From: Candidatus Bathyarchaeum sp. | GTDB taxonomy: Archaea; Thermoproteota; Bathyarchaeia; Bathyarchaeales; Bathyarchaeaceae | DNA: 10,147 nucleotides | Assembly: GCA_003096235.1 (NCBI GenBank) | Contig: PIXT01000082.1 | Location: 1-10,147, forward strand | Reading direction: 5' to 3' | Shown here: piece by piece, positions 7,005 through 10,147 of the stretch | Layout of the letters: each line of letters opens with the position of its first letter | Position numbering within the stretch: the first letter of the stretch is position 1 | The notes under the pieces: model-generated | Database searches by the model: none | What the model was told of the DNA's origin: nothing | The model's input: only the letters and a program-made list of their open reading frames with translations | Translations under genes and position numbers: made by a program

Positions 7005-7107
7005 GGGCCCGTAGCCTAGTTTGGATAAGGCGTCGAGTCGCCTGAAACGGTGACGCGCAAGCCTTCGGAGCCGAAGACCCAGGGTTCAAATCCCTGCGGG
7101 TCCGCCA
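7005..7107 (+). tRNA. tRNA-Arg (anticodon UCG) with a 25-nt intron at position 29/30
   Basis: Acceptor GGGCCCG (7005-7011) pairs with CGGGTCC (7097-7103), with one G-U pair; the discriminator is G and CCA is encoded (7105-7107). The D-stem is GCCT/AGGC with G-G-A in the D-loop, A20 being a known arginine identity base. The T-arm is CAGGG-TTCAAAT-CCCTG. The 3' half of the anticodon arm reads GC-CTTCGGA-GCCGA, needing TCGGC on the 5' side. Only TCG (7033-7035) is contiguous with the D-arm, and the missing GC is at 7061-7062. Removing 7036-7060 restores a perfect five-pair stem and a seven-base loop with anticodon TCG (7065-7067), which reads CGN arginine codons. The split falls between nucleotides 29 and 30, not at the canonical 37/38. 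Confidence 0.93.
7036..7060 (+). other. tRNA intron with bulge-helix-bulge splice motif
   Basis: The intron folds with its flanks into the substrate of archaeal tRNA splicing endonuclease. The inner helix is GTCGCC (7037-7042) with GGTGAC (7049-7054), six pairs including one G-U, closed by a TGAAAC loop. The central four-pair helix is exon GCGT (7030-7033) with intron GCGC (7055-7058), including one U-G. Between them sit two three-base bulges, CGA (7034-7036) and AAG (7059-7061), each cut after its second base. The outer helix is weak, so the fold is a relaxed BHB and competes with the D-stem. Confidence 0.85.
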
Positions 7108-7161
7108 CTCACATAAACAATTTTATGAAAAATCTAGTAATCAAGGTAACAATCAGTTGTT

Positions 7162-7195
7162 CATGTTCTTTGTAAAATACATAAGAACCAACATG
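7162..7195 (+). repeat. Hairpin-forming inverted repeat downstream of tRNA-Arg
   Basis: GTTCTTTGTA (7165-7174) pairs with TACATAAGAAC (7178-7188) with a single bulged base, closed by an AAA loop. CAT at 7162-7164 and ATG further out could extend the stem past a small internal loop. It begins 55 nt after the tRNA CCA end. It could mark a terminator or processing site, or be a small RNA element; nothing in the sequence decides between these. Confidence 0.4.
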
Positions 7196-7508
7196 TAAAC
7201 CAAAAAATCTTAGAAAATCAAACAATAAAAGCTAGGTTGCTGGAACTCTAAAAAGTACAGGTATTGAAACCTTTACTTCCATTTGAACGTAAACACTTTC
7301 CAAAAACATTTCAGCAACACACATACACCAAACGTGTTATTATCGTCAACGTAGCCACATATTCAAGGAAGAAGGGGTTTGCTGAGGCTTTTGCACGGGC
7401 AATAGAGGAAGAAAAAATGAACAAAACTTGCTACTATCGCTCGGTCATTTTTCAGTTCCGCGCATGAGCCTTTTCAGCCCATCCTCTTCCAATGCGTTTG
7501 TCTCCCAC

Positions 7509-7515
7509 AAAAAAA
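7509..7515 (-). terminator. U-tract terminator of the propeller gene
   Basis: On the minus strand seven T residues lie about 21 nt past the stop codon, preceded by a further T run (TTTT) and C-rich bases. This is a typical archaeal hairpin-independent terminator. Confidence 0.5.
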
Positions 7516-7536
7516 GGGAGAAGGGAAAATTTTTGT

Positions 7537-10098
7537 TTATTTTCGTTTTCGTAGTGTCCAGAATGCTGCTGCGCCTATGACACATGCCACTGCAACTGCT
7601 GTGATGATGGCTACTTCTGTTGAAATCAGTGGTGCTTCTGTTGTTGGAGCTTCAGTGTCGGGGGTTTCTGTATCTGGGGTCTCAATGTCTGGCTGCTCAT
7701 TGTCTGGAGTTTGGTTGTCTGGAGTTTCAGTGTCAGGCTCAATAGGAGTTGATGCTGACGGCGCCGAGTCTACTGTTAGATAAGTTGTGGATGTAGAACC
7801 ATAGTAGGAGTCGGATCCTTCAAAGGTGGCTATAATTGTATATTGTCCTTCAATCTCAGGCTCAAATGTGAAGCCGTAGTTGCCATACGAGTCACTTGTT
7901 GCTGTACCAAGATTCTGGTAGTTACCATTAGGATCAACAGCTTCCAATTTCACGGTAACTCCGACCGCATCTGCTGGGCGCTCAAACTGCATATAGACGT
8001 ATTTCATCCACTCGCTCATGCAAGCATCAGATACTACTGGAACACCGTTCGGGAAACGCGCAGTTAAAACAGATTCTTTTGTGCCTGCAGATTCGTCAGT
8101 AACTGTTCCTCTAAGTATAACACTGGAGCCTAAAGGTACACCCATATCAGGGGCTGTAACTGTGATTGCACTTGGACCTTTACCTAAAGCGTATATCTGA
8201 TTGTCGTAGGTGTTGAACAGGGCAATTGTGCTGTCGGCTATAATTGCTCCTCCTCCCCAACGGGTTGAACGCAGACCTCCATCCATTTTCCATATTACAT
8301 CTCCTGTTTCGATGTCAAGGCAAATGAAGGGGGCACCACGGGCTCGGGGGTCGATTGTAGAGTGTTCTTGATGAGATACGTAGACTTTTCCATCAGTGAC
8401 GAACGCCATCTGAAGAGGCCAATTAGCGCTCCACAGAATTTCATTGCATGGATCGTGGGCAGCGAAAGTCCATAGTAGTGTACCGGTCTTTACATTATAG
8501 CAATTCACTGTTCCCGCCATACCAGTTGTGATGAGCTTTCCGTAAACAATACAATCCGGATGTGATCCACCGCTCAGTATCGAATACATGTTTAGATATT
8601 GCTCAGATTCTGTTGGACCCCAAAGTTTCTTTCCAGTGTCAATGCTAAAGGCACAATATTGTCTAGTCTCTTTAAGCCCCACAACGAAAACGCCATCTTC
8701 TAAACTTGCAGACTTCACGATTCTTGCGTACATTCCAGGAGAGGGCAGATTCCAAGTGGTATTGAACAGCAGTTCGCCTTCGTGACCTGGCCGTGCACTT
8801 ATGCCCCACAATGCAACTGGATCAGGCGTGGGTCTACCTGTGCCACCGAAGTTTCCACCGATTACTCTATCCTCAAGATATACAGCTGCAGACCCAGGTA
8901 ATCCTGTTGGTATAGTTACGTTCCACTCGATTCCTCGACTAGCGTTAAGTGTCGTTCCTGTTGCTGCTGTAAGCCAACTGCCTTCATCAGAGACTACTCT
9001 GCTTGAATTCCACATAGTCATCCAGCCAGCGTTTATGTTGACAGTGTATCCGTAGATTTCTCCTTTGGAACCATATAAGTTGGTGATTCTAGGAACTCCA
9101 GCCATGCTGTATTCTAAACGTCCAGTGAATGGGTCGTATGCATTCCAAGTGCTCCCAACAACCGTCCACAAGTATGGGTAAGCCCCATGAACGTTGTATG
9201 AGTCCCAATACATTATTTGACCAAACTCTAGGCGCTCGTTGTTTCCTAGAGTCTTGCACCATAATTCTTCACCTGTCTTTAGATCCACGGCACACACTTT
9301 CTGCTCAACGTTAGAGCCGCCATCAGCCTCGTATAGATTGTAATACAAGATTCCGTTGATTATTACTGAGGGTACCCATTTACCTTCATACGCATCTCCA
9401 TGTTCATAGCTTAACGCGTCGAAATCTCCACCAATTAGACCTCCACTCTGTAAAGGTTTAGCCCAAAGAATGTGAGCACTCTCTGGTGCATCGCCGTTGC
9501 CAGCAGCAAAGAAATTAGGAGGGCGACGTTCCAGCCAGTTTCCTGTAATAGTTGACCATTCTCTAAGTTGTGCGTCTATTGGTCTAGCCCAATATTCATT
9601 CGGAAGTGAATGTGCTTGATAATACTGTATTGATTCATCTTGAACGATAAGGTCTAGAGGTTCGCTGGTGCTAGCCTCCATTAAGGTACCTGCGGCAGTG
9701 CCAGCTACAGCAACATCTAATATTTGTTCAGGGAAGTTTGTCCTTAGAGTATATGTTCCAACCATGGTAGGCACATATACAGCACCAGTTCCGCCAGTCG
9801 CGTCTGTCCTGTATGGTCCCAGTGTTTCGCTTGTTCCATCAGGTTTTGTTACGGTTACGGTTAGGTTTTCCCACCCATACTCTACGCTTGCCAATTGATG
9901 TGAAATTCCGACATGAATTAGTACTTCTTGGTTGACCCCGACGGGGTTTGGTATAGCTCCAATGAAAGGATATGTTTTCTTAGTTTCTGTCTGTGCAATA
10001 ACATAAGGAAAAGCAACCAGTATAGCCGATATAGTTAACAATAGAATTAAAGCGATTGTTGTAATTTTTGATTTAGATATAACGAAAAGTTTTGTCAT
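7537..10098 (-). CDS. Exported, C-terminally anchored PQQ-like beta-propeller surface protein
   Basis: This 853-residue protein begins with a signal peptide (basic start, hydrophobic 12-34, cleavage likely near AQT at 35-37). An Ig-like beta-sandwich follows (about 43-130), then a propeller of PQQ/quinoprotein-like blades. Five blade motifs, hydrophobic-D-x-x-TG-x-x-x-W and variants, are visible at about 269-284, 319-332, 482-496, 532-545 and 592-605. A second Ig-like domain spans about 644-777. A Thr/Pro/Asp/Glu-rich linker (about 780-823) leads to a transmembrane helix (828-847) ending in Arg-Lys-Arg-Lys. The protein should sit on the outer face of the membrane or S-layer. Several Asn-x-Ser/Thr sites allow glycosylation. 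Blade motifs do not prove cofactor binding, and no catalytic residue set is evident, so an adhesin, scaffold or binding role is as likely as a dehydrogenase. The ATG at 10098 has an AAAGGAG 12 nt upstream. Confidence 0.85.
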   Translation of the reverse strand: MTKLFVISKSKITTIALILLLTISAILVAFPYVIAQTETKKTYPFIGAIPNPVGVNQEVLIHVGISHQLASVEYGWENLTVTVTKPDGTSETLGPYRTDATGGTGAVYVPTMVGTYTLRTNFPEQILDVAVAGTAAGTLMEASTSEPLDLIVQDESIQYYQAHSLPNEYWARPIDAQLREWSTITGNWLERRPPNFFAAGNGDAPESAHILWAKPLQSGGLIGGDFDALSYEHGDAYEGKWVPSVIINGILYYNLYEADGGSNVEQKVCAVDLKTGEELWCKTLGNNERLEFGQIMYWDSYNVHGAYPYLWTVVGSTWNAYDPFTGRLEYSMAGVPRITNLYGSKGEIYGYTVNINAGWMTMWNSSRVVSDEGSWLTAATGTTLNASRGIEWNVTIPTGLPGSAAVYLEDRVIGGNFGGTGRPTPDPVALWGISARPGHEGELLFNTTWNLPSPGMYARIVKSASLEDGVFVVGLKETRQYCAFSIDTGKKLWGPTESEQYLNMYSILSGGSHPDCIVYGKLITTGMAGTVNCYNVKTGTLLWTFAAHDPCNEILWSANWPLQMAFVTDGKVYVSHQEHSTIDPRARGAPFICLDIETGDVIWKMDGGLRSTRWGGGAIIADSTIALFNTYDNQIYALGKGPSAITVTAPDMGVPLGSSVILRGTVTDESAGTKESVLTARFPNGVPVVSDACMSEWMKYVYMQFERPADAVGVTVKLEAVDPNGNYQNLGTATSDSYGNYGFTFEPEIEGQYTIIATFEGSDSYYGSTSTTYLTVDSAPSASTPIEPDTETPDNQTPDNEQPDIETPDTETPDTEAPTTEAPLISTEVAIITAVAVACVIGAAAFWTLRKRK
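7634..7738 (-). repeat. Degenerate 15-bp tandem repeat encoding the Thr-Pro-Asp linker
   Basis: Seven consecutive 15-bp units related to GTTTCAGTGTCTGGA (plus strand) cover this stretch and encode pentapeptides of the type Thr-Pro-Asp-x-Glu in the propeller protein's linker. Units differ at several positions, so the array is old or drifting. The 15-bp period keeps the frame, so copy-number change would alter linker length without breaking the gene. Confidence 0.75.
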
Positions 10099-10110
10099 TT
10101 GTTTTTTTTT

Positions 10111-10117
10111 CTCCTTT
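10111..10117 (-). promoter_or_regulatory. Shine-Dalgarno sequence of the propeller gene
   Basis: AAAGGAG on the minus strand is separated from the ATG at 10098 by a 12-nt, A-rich spacer. The spacing is long but the match is good, and it supports the ATG start and a leadered transcript. The promoter is probably beyond the window edge. Confidence 0.5.
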
Positions 10118-10147
10118 TTTTCAGTTGTTGCTAGTTTTACAATAAAC

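Larger units (their letters stand above)
7108..7536. other. Intergenic region without a convincing gene
   Basis: This 429-bp gap between tRNA-Arg and the end of the propeller gene is AT-rich in its first half and holds a hairpin (7162-7195, listed separately). A 67-codon frame from a TTG at 7264 to 7467 on the plus strand could encode a short peptide with a hydrophobic strand followed by a charged helix (residues about 24-52). It has no ribosome site, a rare start and no family I recognise. It could be a chance frame or a decayed gene remnant, and it is not called as a gene. Confidence 0.5.

Noticed and set aside
7634..7738. CRISPR-like array
   Set aside because: The 15-bp units are contiguous without spacers, degenerate, and in frame inside a coding gene, so they are a protein-linker repeat.
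7577..7783. Plus-strand frame rich in Val-Ser-Gly repeats
   Set aside because: It is the antisense reading of the 15-bp repeat that encodes the linker of the propeller protein.

Overview
The window reads as archaeal chromosome. The strongest evidence is a tRNA-Arg gene interrupted by a 25-nt intron that folds into a bulge-helix-bulge (BHB) splice motif. TATA-like boxes at the expected distance upstream of both tRNA genes, TTG and GTG start codons, and T-rich gene ends fit this. The moderate-to-low GC, the intron at position 29/30, and the large beta-propeller surface protein with a Thr/Pro/Asp linker and C-terminal anchor suggest a TACK-group archaeon, perhaps Bathyarchaeia. That placement is inference from gene content; no marker gene settles it.

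Layout. 1-281 is AT-rich and non-coding, with a 21-bp palindrome. 282-767 (+) encodes a small membrane methyltransferase of the isoprenylcysteine carboxyl methyltransferase type. 966-4661 (-) is a full-length cobN, the large subunit of cobaltochelatase. 4957-5694 (-) encodes an alpha-acetolactate decarboxylase with an N-terminal membrane anchor or signal. It starts 35 bp behind a tRNA-Ile(GAU) gene on the same strand (5730-5804). 5900-6400 (-) encodes a five-helix membrane protein with two His-x13-His pairs, probably a bis-haem b cytochrome. 6662-6898 (+) encodes a 78-residue zinc-ribbon protein. 7005-7107 (+) is the intron-containing tRNA-Arg(UCG). 7108-7536 has no convincing gene. 7537-10098 (-) encodes an 853-residue exported beta-propeller protein anchored at its C terminus.

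The genes do not form an obvious operon or pathway. Most are single units with their own promoter-like and terminator-like signals. CobN points to cobalamin synthesis or metallation, but no small chelatase subunits or other cob/cbi genes are present. The decarboxylase has no acetolactate synthase beside it. Several products belong to the cell envelope: the methyltransferase, decarboxylase, cytochrome and propeller protein. I see no mobile element, CRISPR array or defence system. The most distinctive points are the non-canonical tRNA intron, the membrane-anchored archaeal acetolactate decarboxylase behind a tRNA, and the minimal b-type cytochrome.
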